Part shown: positions 17,759-26,008 of the stretch, piece after piece
How positions within the stretch are numbered: position 1 is the first letter of the stretch
How the letters are laid out: the number at the start of each line of letters is the position of its first letter
Source: Pseudomonas izuensis
GTDB taxonomy: Bacteria > Pseudomonadota > Gammaproteobacteria > Pseudomonadales > Pseudomonadaceae
Direction of reading: 5' to 3'
Length of the DNA: 64,000 nucleotides
Assembly (NCBI RefSeq): GCF_009861505.1
Contig: NZ_WTFT01000029.1
Span: 1 to 64,000 of the forward strand
Translations under genes and position numbers: made by a program
Notes under the pieces: generated by a model
Told to the model about the DNA's origin: nothing
What the model saw: the letters and a program-made list of their open reading frames with translations, nothing else
Databases searched by the model: none

Positions 17759-18196
17759 TTAACGGTCTCCCGTTATGATTTTCAGAGCACCCAGGCCTTG
17801 CTGGACGCTCGAATTGACCATGTTGGCAATACCATTGCCTGAATTTCCCGAACGTCCGGCAGGCAAATTGGAAAGTTGGGACTGGTTGCTGATATTACCG
17901 CCCAGGTTGTTGGTGTTTTGAGTGACCAGGCGGGAGATGCCTGCACCACTGGCGACGCCGGCAAAGTCGCCATCGCTCAACTCGTTCGTTTGTTTGAGGA
18001 TGGTTTGGGACGGGTTGGCATTGACGGTCGTGGGGTTCGGGTCGGGAATCACCGGCGGACGCGTTGCCATGCGCGGTTGGACATCACGCTTGATGATAAT
18101 GATGCCGTTGTCTGCCTGTACGGGCAGGCAAACACTTGAGCCCAGCGCGCATCCGATCAGCAGGAGGGTATAAAAGTTTTTATTGAGTTTCCCCAC
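17759..18196 (-). CDS. fapA: FapA, periplasmic component of Fap amyloid export
   Basis: 145 residues starting with GTG at 18196, preceded by AAGGA at a spacing of about nine. Signal peptide MGKLNKNFYTLLLIGCALGS..CLPVQA. The mature part is Asn/Gln-rich and ends in LPAGRSGNSGNGIANMVNSS, the conserved FapA tail. FapA affects the FapB/FapC make-up of fibres and is proposed as a chaperone. First gene of the operon. Confidence 0.93.
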   Translation of the reverse strand: MGKLNKNFYTLLLIGCALGSSVCLPVQADNGIIIIKRDVQPRMATRPPVIPDPNPTTVNANPSQTILKQTNELSDGDFAGVASGAGISRLVTQNTNNLGGNISNQSQLSNLPAGRSGNSGNGIANMVNSSVQQGLGALKIITGDR

Positions 18197-18524
18197 GGCG
18201 GCAATTCCTTCTGTATTGAAACGCTGGCCCTTATCAGCGATACGAGGAATAGAGCAGAAGGTGTGCCGGTTTTGGTTTTTCTCTTGAAATCAGTTGGTTG
18301 GCTTCAATAGTCGAAGTGTTTAAAAAAATTTGTAAAGCCACTGAGACAGAACCGCTCTAAATCGCGGTCCCTGCTGGCGGCATTGCTCGCTAAGGGCCCT
18401 GAAGGCGGGTTGTATCACCGACTTAACATTTTCTTGCCAGAGTGCCTAAAGTGCTTTAACTCGCGGGTTTGCCCCGGGGAGAGTGTTTCAGGAATGGACA
18501 TTATCCGCAGGGTGGCTAGCCCGG
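18197..18524. other. fap promoter region
   Basis: 328 bp between fapA and the end of the kinase gene. It holds the sigma-54-type site at 18253-18269. The segment 18300-18330 is A/T-rich and the rest up to 18480 could hold activator sites, but no clear palindrome was picked out. No coding frame of note. Confidence 0.6.
18253..18269 (-). promoter_or_regulatory. Sigma-54 (RpoN) -24/-12 promoter for the fap operon
   Basis: Minus strand CCGGCACACCTTCTGCT. Against TGGCACG-N4-TTGCA it keeps GGCAC and TGC with the required 12-base step between GG and GC. The predicted start of transcription is near 18242, giving a leader of about 46 bases before the fapA GTG. The only sigma-54 activator in the window lies at the other end of the operon. 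Confidence 0.7.
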
Positions 18525-19049
18525 TCAGGCCTTGAGCAAGCGCGCCACCGCCTCGATTGCCGCGTCCTCGCGCTGTTTCCAATCACCTTGCAGGACCTGG
18601 TAGGGCTGGCGGTGCAGGTCGAGCCATTGACGGCTGGCCTGGAAAAACGCCTGGCGTTCTGCCAGTCGCGGTTGGCAGCGCTGCCCGTCGTCATGCCAGT
18701 CCACTGTTTCAGGGCTCAGCAGCAAATGCAGGTCGTATTGCCGTGCCAGCAATGCTTGCTCGATCCAGGCCGGACAATCGCCAAACAATGTCTGGCTCCA
18801 CAGCATGTTGCTCAGCAAGTGGGTATCGAGGATCAGCAGCCGTGGGCGTCGCGCACGAGCCTCATCCTCCCATCGGAGCTGGCCCCGGGCGATGTCCGGG
18901 ATATCGGCCAGACAGGTGTCTCGCTGGTTTTGCTCGATGAACCAGCGCACGTACTCGTCGACCACCGTTCCACCGAAATGCGCTTGCAACTGTGCCGATA
19001 ACCAGCTCTTGCCGCTGGATTCAGGGCCTGTAAGCACCAACACCTTCAT
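18525..19049 (-). CDS. NadR-type nicotinamide riboside kinase (AAA ATPase)
   Basis: 174 residues starting at the ATG at 19049 that overlaps the pnuC stop by ATGA. P-loop GPESSGKS at residues 8-15, then VVDEYVRWFIEQNQ and LLILDTHLLSNMLWS, as in the C-terminal kinase domain of NadR. The N-terminal DNA-binding and adenylyltransferase parts of NadR are absent, so it should only phosphorylate nicotinamide riboside to NMN. Coupling to pnuC supports this salvage role. Confidence 0.85.
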   Translation of the reverse strand: MKVLVLTGPESSGKSWLSAQLQAHFGGTVVDEYVRWFIEQNQRDTCLADIPDIARGQLRWEDEARARRPRLLILDTHLLSNMLWSQTLFGDCPAWIEQALLARQYDLHLLLSPETVDWHDDGQRCQPRLAERQAFFQASRQWLDLHRQPYQVLQGDWKQREDAAIEAVARLLKA

Positions 19050-19609
19050 GTGCGCAGCGCCGGGGCCGCGCGCCATTCACGCCAACCCTGCACGGCCAGT
19101 AGCAGGAATAATCCGTACAGGACGGCGGTCAGGTACAACGCCTTGTAGACGAACAACCCGACGAAGATCACATCCACGACGATCCACAACGGCCAGCACT
19201 GAACCCGTTTTTGCGCCATCCACAGCTGCGCCACAAGGCTGAACCCCGTGAGTGCCGCATCGAGCCAGGGTTGGGCCGCGTCGGTCCAGTGTGCCATGGC
19301 GGCACCCAGCATCAGGCTGCCGATGGCACCTATGACCAGGCCGAACACCACCGTCTGGCCATCAAGCCGGCTGACCTCGCGCCCCTGTCGCGCATCGCCC
19401 GCACGGGTCCATTGCCACCAGCCGTAAACCTGCAAGGCGGCATAGATCACTTGCAGCAACATGTCCGAATACAGCTTCACTTCGAAAAATACCCAGCTAT
19501 ATATAAGCACCATGATCAAGCCGATCGGCCAGCACCAAGGGTTCTGTTTGACCGTCAACCAGACGGCGATGACGCCGAGGGAGGCGGCAAACAGTTCAAG
19601 CCCGGACAT
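19046..19609 (-). CDS. pnuC: Nicotinamide riboside transporter PnuC
   Basis: 187 residues with seven hydrophobic segments. The signature WPIGLIMVLIYSWVFFEVKLYSDMLLQ (here WPIGLIMVLIYSWVFFEVKL then YSDMLLQ) and VYGWWQWTR near residue 62 are typical of PnuC. It brings nicotinamide riboside across the inner membrane by facilitated diffusion, with trapping by the downstream kinase. Confidence 0.93.
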   Translation of the reverse strand: MSGLELFAASLGVIAVWLTVKQNPWCWPIGLIMVLIYSWVFFEVKLYSDMLLQVIYAALQVYGWWQWTRAGDARQGREVSRLDGQTVVFGLVIGAIGSLMLGAAMAHWTDAAQPWLDAALTGFSLVAQLWMAQKRVQCWPLWIVVDVIFVGLFVYKALYLTAVLYGLFLLLAVQGWREWRAAPALRT

Positions 19610-19652
19610 GAAGGTTCCTTGGGGGAAGTCGAAGAGGGGGCGGATTGTAACC

Positions 19653-19688
19653 TCTGCAGGAGCGAGCTAGCTCGCTTCTACAGAGGAT
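19653..19688. repeat. Single REP-like element
   Basis: CCTCTGCAGGAGCGAGCTAGCTCGCTTCTACAGAGG (quoted in outline: arms CTGCAGGAGCGAGC and GCTCGCTTCTACAG) forms one near-palindrome rather than a spaced pair. It lies between divergent pnuC and uppP. Confidence 0.6.
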
Positions 19689-19845
19689 CAAGCTGATCCT
19701 CGCGGAAAAACCTGACTGCACACTGATATTTCACGGAATTTTCCACGGCCTGCGGGTATCTTGTGCGCGCGGGTTTTCAACTACGCTGAATGCTTTGAAA
19801 AATACTGACGAGGCCTGCGCTGACGCATTGCCTTTTGGGGGATTG

Positions 19846-20676
19846 ATGGATCTTTGGACTGCCTTTCAGGCGTTGATTCTTGGGGTTGTAGAGGGGCTGA
19901 CAGAGTTTTTGCCCATTTCCAGTACCGGGCACCAGATTATTGTGGCCGACCTGCTCAATTTCGGTGGCGAGCGCGCCATGGCGTTCAACATCATTATCCA
20001 GCTCGGGGCGATCCTGGCGGTGGTGTGGGAGTTTCGCCGCAAGATTTTCGACGTGGTCGTCGGGTTGCCGACGCAGCCAAGTGCGCGACGCTTCACTGCC
20101 AACCTGCTGATTGCCTTCCTGCCGGCGGTGGTCCTGGGGGTGATTTTTGCCGACCTGATCCACGAATACCTGTTCAATCCGATCACGGTGGCCAGCGCTC
20201 TGGTCGTGGGCGGTTTCATCATGTTGTGGGCCGAGCAGCGCCAACATCAAGTGCATGCCGAAACGGTTGATGAAATCACCTGGAAAGACGCCTTGAAAGT
20301 CGGCTTCGCCCAGTGCCTGGCGATGATTCCGGGCACCTCCCGTTCCGGTGCAACGATCATCGGCGGCTTGTTGTTCGGCCTGTCGCGCAAGACCGCTACC
20401 GAGTTCTCGTTCTTCCTGGCCATGCCGACCATGGTGGGAGCGGCGGTTTACTCGGGTTACAAGTACCGTCACCTGTTCGTGGCGTCTGACTTCCCGGTCT
20501 TCGCAATCGGCTTCGTCACGGCGTTCATTTTCGCGATGATTGCCGTCAAGGGCTTGCTCAAGTTCATCGCCAGCCATAGCTACGCAGTGTTCGCCTGGTA
20601 CCGCATTGCGTTCGGCCTGCTGATCCTGGCGACCTGGTTGTTCGGCTGGATTGACTGGACCGCGGTCAAGCCATGA
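19846..20676 (+). CDS. uppP: Undecaprenyl-diphosphatase UppP
   Basis: 276 residues from the ATG at 19846 (GGGGGATTG upstream); the open frame extends upstream without a site. The two catalytic blocks of the BacA/UppP family are EGLTEFLPISSTGH near the N-terminus and MIPGTSRSGATI in the middle. About seven to eight membrane segments. It recycles undecaprenyl pyrophosphate to the lipid carrier of cell-wall synthesis and gives bacitracin tolerance. Overlaps the next gene by ATGA. Confidence 0.95.
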   Translation: MDLWTAFQALILGVVEGLTEFLPISSTGHQIIVADLLNFGGERAMAFNIIIQLGAILAVVWEFRRKIFDVVVGLPTQPSARRFTANLLIAFLPAVVLGVIFADLIHEYLFNPITVASALVVGGFIMLWAEQRQHQVHAETVDEITWKDALKVGFAQCLAMIPGTSRSGATIIGGLLFGLSRKTATEFSFFLAMPTMVGAAVYSGYKYRHLFVASDFPVFAIGFVTAFIFAMIAVKGLLKFIASHSYAVFAWYRIAFGLLILATWLFGWIDWTAVKP

Positions 20677-21101
20677 GTGATTCCGGCGCGCGCAACAACC
20701 CCGGACGCAACGCCGGGGGAGAGATCCGCAATCTTCGGCTGAAATGGCTGGTGTTCGCGATCCTGTGCGCGCTGCCGCTGTTCGGTTCGATGTCGATGTG
20801 GCTGCGTGGGGTTTCCCTGATTCCCCTGGCGGCCTACGGCATCGTTAGCGTGGCGGCGTTTCTGTTGTATTGGAGCGACAAGCGCAAGGCGCGTGCCGAT
20901 CACTGGCGTACTCCGGAAAACGTGCTGCATGCGCTGGAGTTCGCCGGCGGTTGGCCGGGCGCTTTGTTGGCGCAGCAAGTGTTCCGGCACAAGACGCGCA
21001 AAGTTTCGTTTCAACTGGTGTTCTGGCTGATCGTGCTGCTGCACCAGGTGTTCTGGATCGACCAGTTGTTTCTTGGTGCAAACCTGTTGGCCTTGTTCTG
21101 A
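20673..21101 (+). CDS. DUF1294 membrane protein
   Basis: 142 residues. After a polar N-terminus there are two to three hydrophobic segments, then the DUF1294 motif: YWSDKRKARADHWRTPENVL, HALEFAGGWPGA, and VFRHKTRKVSFQ. Usual DUF1294 proteins are small inner-membrane proteins of unknown role. Coupled to uppP by a four-base overlap. Confidence 0.85.
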   Translation: MSDSGARNNPGRNAGGEIRNLRLKWLVFAILCALPLFGSMSMWLRGVSLIPLAAYGIVSVAAFLLYWSDKRKARADHWRTPENVLHALEFAGGWPGALLAQQVFRHKTRKVSFQLVFWLIVLLHQVFWIDQLFLGANLLALF

Positions 21102-21108
21102 TGATCTT

Positions 21109-21232
21109 TTTGTAGGAACAGCCGGTCGACGCTCGAATGCTCGCGAAAAACTACAGGGCGCCGCTGGAAATCTGGTTTTACGCGTTATCGTTCACGTCCA
21201 TCGCGAGCAAAGCTCGCTCCTACAACAGCAAT
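21109..21232. repeat. REPIN, overlapping the end of the MmcQ-like gene
   Basis: Diverged left arm TGTAGGAACAGCCGGTCGAC and right arm GCGAGCAAAGCTCGCTCCTA. The right arm runs into the MmcQ-like gene: the TAG of its GTAGGAGC is the stop codon of that gene on the minus strand. Confidence 0.8.
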
Positions 21233-21579
21233 CCGACCTGCGTACGTTTGGGCAACTTGCGGACCACCAGTTGATGGGAGCGTCGCAGCAAGCCTTGCAA
21301 CTCTTCGGCACCGAGGGGGTAGGGCGTTGTCATGATGATCCACTGGGCCCGCGCCAGATAAGGCGCCGGGTGAATGCCCGGACGGTCGCAGTGACCGAGA
21401 AACAGGTCCTTGTCGACCTTGAACGCCAGAGAGTCGCCACGCAGGTTCTGCAAGGCGAACATCTTGTTCCCGGCCACTGAAAATACCCGCACGCCACCCC
21501 ACTTGTAATCTTCCCGAGCGCCGGGCAACGCCAGGCAAAAGGCCGCGACCTGTGCTTCGCTCATGCGTGCAACCTTCAT
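21220..21579 (-). CDS. MmcQ/YjbR-family protein
   Basis: 119 residues from the ATG at 21579, which overlaps the LysR stop. The MmcQ/YjbR pattern is present: VAAFCLALPGAREDYKWGG, VFSVAGNKMFALQN, DKDLFLGHCDRPGIHPAPYL and WIIMTTPYPL. The fold is like a DNA-binding CyaY-type domain; function unclear. Its last codons and stop come from a REP arm. Confidence 0.85.
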   Translation of the reverse strand: MKVARMSEAQVAAFCLALPGAREDYKWGGVRVFSVAGNKMFALQNLRGDSLAFKVDKDLFLGHCDRPGIHPAPYLARAQWIIMTTPYPLGAEELQGLLRRSHQLVVRKLPKRTQVGLLL

Positions 21580-22484
21580 ATCAAACGGTCCCCACAGGCA
21601 TTGAATGTTTCGATCAGATGGTCGAGCCAGGCACGTACCGCGGGCATCACACCGCGTCGATGAGGGTAGACCGCCTGCAGCCAGCCGCCAGGCATCGACC
21701 ATTCGGGCAGCAGTTGCACCAGTGAGCCGTTAGCCAGTTCCTGTTCGCAATACATCATCGGCAACGTGGTGAAACCCTGGCCGGCGAGGGTGCAAGTCTT
21801 GCGGACAATGAAATCGTCAATGCCCAATCGAGCTTCAAGGGCCAGATCGTAGTGTTTGCCCTGGCGATCGACCAGGCGAATGTGCACCATGCGGTCCGGT
21901 TCGAGCGCGCCAAGTGTCGGCAGATTTTTCAGGTCATCCGGATGATTGATTTCATGACCGTGCAGGAAAGCGGGGCTGGCCACCAGGAGCATCTGCGCCT
22001 GGCGCAGGCGGCGGGTGACCAGCAACGGGTCTTCATCCCCCGGCTCGCGCACGCGCAAGGCAACGTCAACGCCCTCGGTCACCAGGTCGACGCGGCGATT
22101 GACCAGCATGACCTCCAGCTGCACTTGCGGAAACTTCTCCAGAAAGCTGCTGATCACCCCGGGCAGCATCTCGTGAGCCAGTCCGACAGGGGATGAAACC
22201 CGCAGTCTTCCACGGGGCTCGCTGGACATGCTGGCCACGGCTTCATCGGCCATTTCTGCCTCCAGCAACATGGCCTGGCAGTGCCTCAGGTAACGTTCGC
22301 CCACGGCCGTCAGCTTGAGTTGGCGGGTGGTACGCTGGAGCAGTCGCGCGCCGAGGCGCTCCTCCAGTTCCGCTATGCGACGGGACAGTCGTGACTTGGG
22401 AATCCCCAGCGTACGCCCGGCGGCCGCGAAGCCACCGGCCTCCACGACTTTGACAAAGTAATAGAGGTCGTTGAGGTCTTGCAT
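21576..22484 (-). CDS. LysR-family transcriptional regulator
   Basis: 302 residues. N-terminal winged helix (MQDLNDLYYFVKVVEAGGFA, GIPKSRLSRRIAELEERLGA) and C-terminal effector-binding domain of the LysR type. It is divergent from azoR, 130 bp apart, so it probably controls azoR and itself. The inducer cannot be told from sequence. Its stop overlaps the MmcQ-like gene start. Confidence 0.9.
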   Translation of the reverse strand: MQDLNDLYYFVKVVEAGGFAAAGRTLGIPKSRLSRRIAELEERLGARLLQRTTRQLKLTAVGERYLRHCQAMLLEAEMADEAVASMSSEPRGRLRVSSPVGLAHEMLPGVISSFLEKFPQVQLEVMLVNRRVDLVTEGVDVALRVREPGDEDPLLVTRRLRQAQMLLVASPAFLHGHEINHPDDLKNLPTLGALEPDRMVHIRLVDRQGKHYDLALEARLGIDDFIVRKTCTLAGQGFTTLPMMYCEQELANGSLVQLLPEWSMPGGWLQAVYPHRRGVMPAVRAWLDHLIETFNACGDRLI

Positions 22485-22497
22485 GGCGGCTTCTCGA

Positions 22498-22517
22498 TTG
22501 TTCTATCAGTGGGACAA
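22498..22517. promoter_or_regulatory. Candidate LysR operator between the regulator and azoR
   Basis: TTGT-N12-ACAA, an inverted repeat 13 bp upstream of the LysR start. Position suits autoregulation plus control of the divergent gene. The match to the T-N11-A LysR pattern is loose. Confidence 0.3.
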
Positions 22518-22614
22518 ACTATCGCATTGTTGCAGTCTAATCAGCTATTGGTTTCATCTGTAGGATTGTTTCCATCAGATCGCCCTGGCGGCGATCCTCA
22601 CCTGGAGATCCCAC

Positions 22615-23226
22615 ATGAAACTGCTGCACATCGATTCGAGCATTCTTGGTGACAACTCGGCTTCCCGTCTGCTGAGCAGCGAAGTTGTGAAAGCCTGGCA
22701 AACCGCCGAGCCAAGCGCCGTGGTGACCTACCGCGACCTGGCTGCCGATGCCATCAGCCACTTCTCCTCGACTACCCTGGTTGCAGCGGGCACTACGGCT
22801 GAACTGCGCAACGCTGCCCAGCAGCACGAAGCTGAACTGAGCGCTTCGACCCTGGCCGAATTCCTTGCAGCCGATGCCGTGGTCATTGCCGCGCCAATGT
22901 ACAACTTCACCATCCCGACTCAATTGAAGGCCTGGATCGACCGCATCGCTGTTGCCGGTCAGACCTTCCGCTACACCGAAGCCGGCCCTGAAGGCCTGTG
23001 CGGTGGCAAGAAAGTCGTGATCGTTTCGACCTCCGGTGGCATGCATGCTGGCCAGGCAACCGGCGTCGCCCACGAAGAGTACTTGAAGGTGCTGTTCGGC
23101 TTCATCGGCATCACCGACATCGAGTTCGTCCGCGCTCACGGCCTGGCTTATGGTGACGAAGTGCGTACCAAAGCGATGACCGATGCCCAGGCGCAAATCA
23201 GCGAGCAATTGTTCGCCGCCGCGTAA
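22615..23226 (+). CDS. azoR: FMN-dependent NADH-azoreductase
   Basis: 203 residues, the flavodoxin-like AzoR family. MKLLHIDSSILGDNSASRLL, the FMN-binding APMYNFTIPTQLKAWIDRI, and STSGGMHA are recognised. It reduces azo dyes and quinones with NADH, and is often induced by electrophiles. It is divergent from a LysR regulator and ends in a rho-independent terminator. Confidence 0.93.
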   Translation: MKLLHIDSSILGDNSASRLLSSEVVKAWQTAEPSAVVTYRDLAADAISHFSSTTLVAAGTTAELRNAAQQHEAELSASTLAEFLAADAVVIAAPMYNFTIPTQLKAWIDRIAVAGQTFRYTEAGPEGLCGGKKVVIVSTSGGMHAGQATGVAHEEYLKVLFGFIGITDIEFVRAHGLAYGDEVRTKAMTDAQAQISEQLFAAA

Positions 23227-23264
23227 GGCTTGCGTAAAGACGTCAAACGACGCAGGCAATCCCC

Positions 23265-23313
23265 AAAAAACTCTGTATTCTGATCACGCAAGGGTCAGGT
23301 ACGGAGTTTTTTG
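23265..23313 (+). terminator. Intrinsic terminator of azoR
   Basis: AAAAAACTCTGTA and TACGGAGTTTTTT pair across a 22-base loop that contains a further CTGA/TCAG pairing. The T-tract follows on the plus strand, and the As would serve the minus strand. Confidence 0.8.
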
Positions 23314-23406
23314 TTTCTGGCCGTTTCATATCGTTCGTAAAGTTATGGCCCGGGTTATGCAGTCAAGGGTGAACGTCTCCGGTCCGGTAACAAGGTGGGG
23401 CATCCC

Positions 23407-24444
23407 ATGATGCGTCTTTGTGCAACCTTACTGATTTGCCTGTTCGGCAGCCTGAATTCAGTGCACGCCGCCCCTGCGCCGCATCCTCACTGGAGCGTCG
23501 GCTACCACGAGATGACTTTTCTCGATCCTCTCGATCTGCAACCGATGCGTGCCATCGCGTTTTATCCTTCCAGCGAAAAAGAGCACTCCAGCAAGCTTGA
23601 GGGCTATACGGTCGAGGCCGGCGAAGACACTAAAGTCGCCATGGGCCGCTTCCCCATGCTGATGCTGTCCCACGGCAACACCGGAACCCCGCTGGCCCTG
23701 CATGACCTGGCCACGTCGCTGGCGCGCAAGGGTTTCGTGGTGGTGGCGGTGATTCATCCGGGTGATAACTCCAGGGACCACAGCCGACTCGGCACGCTGA
23801 GCAATCTGTACGGCCGGCCGATCCAGATCTCCGAAGCCATTACCGCGACGCTGGGCGACCGCATGCTGGCGCCGTTCGTCAATGCCGATCAGGTCGGGGT
23901 CATCGGTTATTCGGCGGGTGGAGAGACGGCGTTGATACTGTCCGGGGCGACGCCGGACCTGGACCGCCTGCGCCGTTACTGTCAGGAACGCCCGGACGAT
24001 CGGGATGCCTGCAACACCCAGGGCGAACTGATCGTCGACCGCGATGATTTGCAACCGGTGGCCGATCCGCGCGTCCATGCGTTGTTGTTGATGGCGCCGC
24101 TCAGCCTTAAATTCGGCCGTCATACCCTGGCCGACGTGCATGTACCGGTGCTGCTGTACAGCGGTGACGGCGACAAACTGGTGGCCTTCGACAAGAACGC
24201 CGCAGCACTGGCGCGCAAGCTGCCTGTCGCGCCGGACTTCAAATTACTGGCCGGTGCCGGCCATTTCGTGTTCATGGCACCGTGCAACGACGAACAGATC
24301 GTCATCACGCCGGCACTGTGCACCGACGCCGATGGTGTCGATCGTGAAGACATTCATCGCAACCTGATTTCCGAAGCCGGGCGCTTCTTCGCCCATACCC
24401 TGGGCAAGGCGACCCGGGCCGGTATGCAGACCGCGGATCAATAG
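23407..24444 (+). CDS. Secreted alpha/beta hydrolase, dienelactone-hydrolase-like
   Basis: 345 residues from the ATG at 23407 (AAGGTGG eight bases before). Signal peptide MMRLCATLLICLFGSLNSVH with Ala21. Nucleophile Ser169 lies in GYSAGGE; MLSHGNTGTP is the oxyanion region; HFVF near residue 286 carries the catalytic His. It resembles predicted periplasmic 'dienelactone hydrolase' or PAF-acetylhydrolase-like proteins. The substrate is unknown. Cys residues near 199-208 and 297-305 could form disulfides. Confidence 0.85.
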   Translation: MMRLCATLLICLFGSLNSVHAAPAPHPHWSVGYHEMTFLDPLDLQPMRAIAFYPSSEKEHSSKLEGYTVEAGEDTKVAMGRFPMLMLSHGNTGTPLALHDLATSLARKGFVVVAVIHPGDNSRDHSRLGTLSNLYGRPIQISEAITATLGDRMLAPFVNADQVGVIGYSAGGETALILSGATPDLDRLRRYCQERPDDRDACNTQGELIVDRDDLQPVADPRVHALLLMAPLSLKFGRHTLADVHVPVLLYSGDGDKLVAFDKNAAALARKLPVAPDFKLLAGAGHFVFMAPCNDEQIVITPALCTDADGVDREDIHRNLISEAGRFFAHTLGKATRAGMQTADQ

Positions 24445-24459
24445 TTCACTCGGAACCAT

Positions 24460-24549
24460 TGTAGGAGCGAGCCTGCTCGCGAAAGGGGCGTCAAATTCAG
24501 CATCATTGGTGCCTGATACACCGTCTTCGCGAGCAGGCTCGCTCCCACA
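24460..24549. repeat. REPIN
   Basis: TGTAGGAGCGAGCCTGCTCG and CGAGCAGGCTCGCTCCCACA arms around a spacer of about 45 bp, between convergent genes. Confidence 0.9.
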
Positions 24550-24564
24550 TGGATCGCGATCAGC

Positions 24565-25752
24565 CTAGGCCATCGCCCGGTGCTTGAGCAGTAAGGTCAA
24601 ACCGAGCCCGGTTACCGACAACAACGCCGCGCAGAAGAAAATCCACGAATACCCCAGGTTCAGCGCCACCGCGCCCATCAACGGCCCGGCAATCGCCAGC
24701 GCCAGATCGAAAAACACCGCGTAAGCACTCAACCCTGCGCCACGGCTGGAATTGGGCACCTGCTTGATCGCCTCGACGCCCAGCGCCGGGTACACCAGTG
24801 ACAGACCAAACCCGGTCAGGCCGGCACCGATCAAGGCGTAGCCGGTCGAAGGCGCGAGCCACAATAACGTCAGGCCGACGGTTTCGATGGTCATGCAGGC
24901 AATGGCCGAGGTAAATCCACCGAAGCGGCTGATGCTGGAAATGAACAGCAACCGCGCCAGAATGAAACACACCCCGAACACCGTCAGGCAATAAGCCGCA
25001 CCGCTCCAGCCACGGTTGACGTAATACAGGGTGATGAAGGTGGTCAGGGTGCCGTAGCCGATGGAAGCCAGGCTCAGGCTCGCACCAAAAGGCGCAATGC
25101 GCCCGAACACAGCCCAAAAGGGCAGGCGCTCACCGCGCACCACCGGCACCGAGGGTTTGTTGCGGATCAGCAACAGCGCCAACGCCGCCAGCACCGACAG
25201 CGCGATCCCGAGGCTGGTGAAGCCAAGTCGATCGACCATCACCACCCCCAGCGGCGCACCGATGGCAATCGCCCCGTAGGAAGCAATGCCGTTCCACGAA
25301 ATCGAACGCGCCGTGTGTTCTGCACCTACTTGGCCCATGCACCAACTGATGGTGCCGACCCCGATCAAACCTTGGGCGATCCCGAGCAGCAGGCGACCGG
25401 CGATCAGGATGAGCAGGCTCACCAATGGAACGCTTTGCAACAAGGTCGACAGCAGCGTCAGCACGCCGCTCAGCACAATTCCGGACAAACCGTAAACGAT
25501 GGCGCGCTTGGTGCCGATGCTGTCTGACATGCGCCCGGCCATGGGCCGGCTGAGCAGGGTAGCGAGGTACTGCGAGCCAATCGTCAGCCCCGCGATGACT
25601 GCACTGAACCCCAACTGCTCATGGACATACCCCGGCAACACCGCAATGGGCAGGCCGATGCAAAGGAAGGCGATAAAGGTATAGAAGACGATGGAGACGA
25701 TCTGCAGAGTGATCGCCATGGAGCTTTGCGGTGGCTGTTGCTGCACAGACAT
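24565..25752 (-). CDS. MFS transporter, YfcJ/YhhS-like
   Basis: 395 residues with 12 membrane segments. The MFS loop 2-3 motif is RPMAGRMSDSIGTKRAIVYG. The N-terminal VLPGYVHEQLGFSAVIAGLT and LLLGIAQGLIGVGTISWCMG match the YhhS/YfcJ group of small-molecule exporters. Substrate unknown. Single gene. Confidence 0.9.
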   Translation of the reverse strand: MSVQQQPPQSSMAITLQIVSIVFYTFIAFLCIGLPIAVLPGYVHEQLGFSAVIAGLTIGSQYLATLLSRPMAGRMSDSIGTKRAIVYGLSGIVLSGVLTLLSTLLQSVPLVSLLILIAGRLLLGIAQGLIGVGTISWCMGQVGAEHTARSISWNGIASYGAIAIGAPLGVVMVDRLGFTSLGIALSVLAALALLLIRNKPSVPVVRGERLPFWAVFGRIAPFGASLSLASIGYGTLTTFITLYYVNRGWSGAAYCLTVFGVCFILARLLFISSISRFGGFTSAIACMTIETVGLTLLWLAPSTGYALIGAGLTGFGLSLVYPALGVEAIKQVPNSSRGAGLSAYAVFFDLALAIAGPLMGAVALNLGYSWIFFCAALLSVTGLGLTLLLKHRAMA

Positions 25753-25851
25753 GTGGACTCGTTCGCGGGCGGCGGTGGGAGACCTGCATGATGGCTTGGC
25801 GGTGGGATAAAAGGAAGCAGGCTAACTATATTCGTTGCTTTTGAGGACATC

Positions 25852-25992
25852 TTCGCGAGCAGGCTCGCTCCTACAGGTTACGCATTCAAATTGTAGGAGC
25901 GAGCTTGCTCGCGAAAAACGTTTGGATAACGCGTTCATTCAGGTTGCACGCGTTTTCGTTGACGTCCATCGCGAGCAAGCTCGCTCCTACAA
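25852..25992. repeat. REP cluster, three arms
   Basis: A lone arm CGCGAGCAGGCTCGCTCCTA at 25853-25875 is followed by a full REPIN (TGTAGGAGCGAGCTTGCTCG to CGAGCAAGCTCGCTCCTACA). It fills the gap after the ABC-F gene. Confidence 0.9.
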
Positions 25993-26008
25993 ATGCGGCG
26001 AGTTGCCC

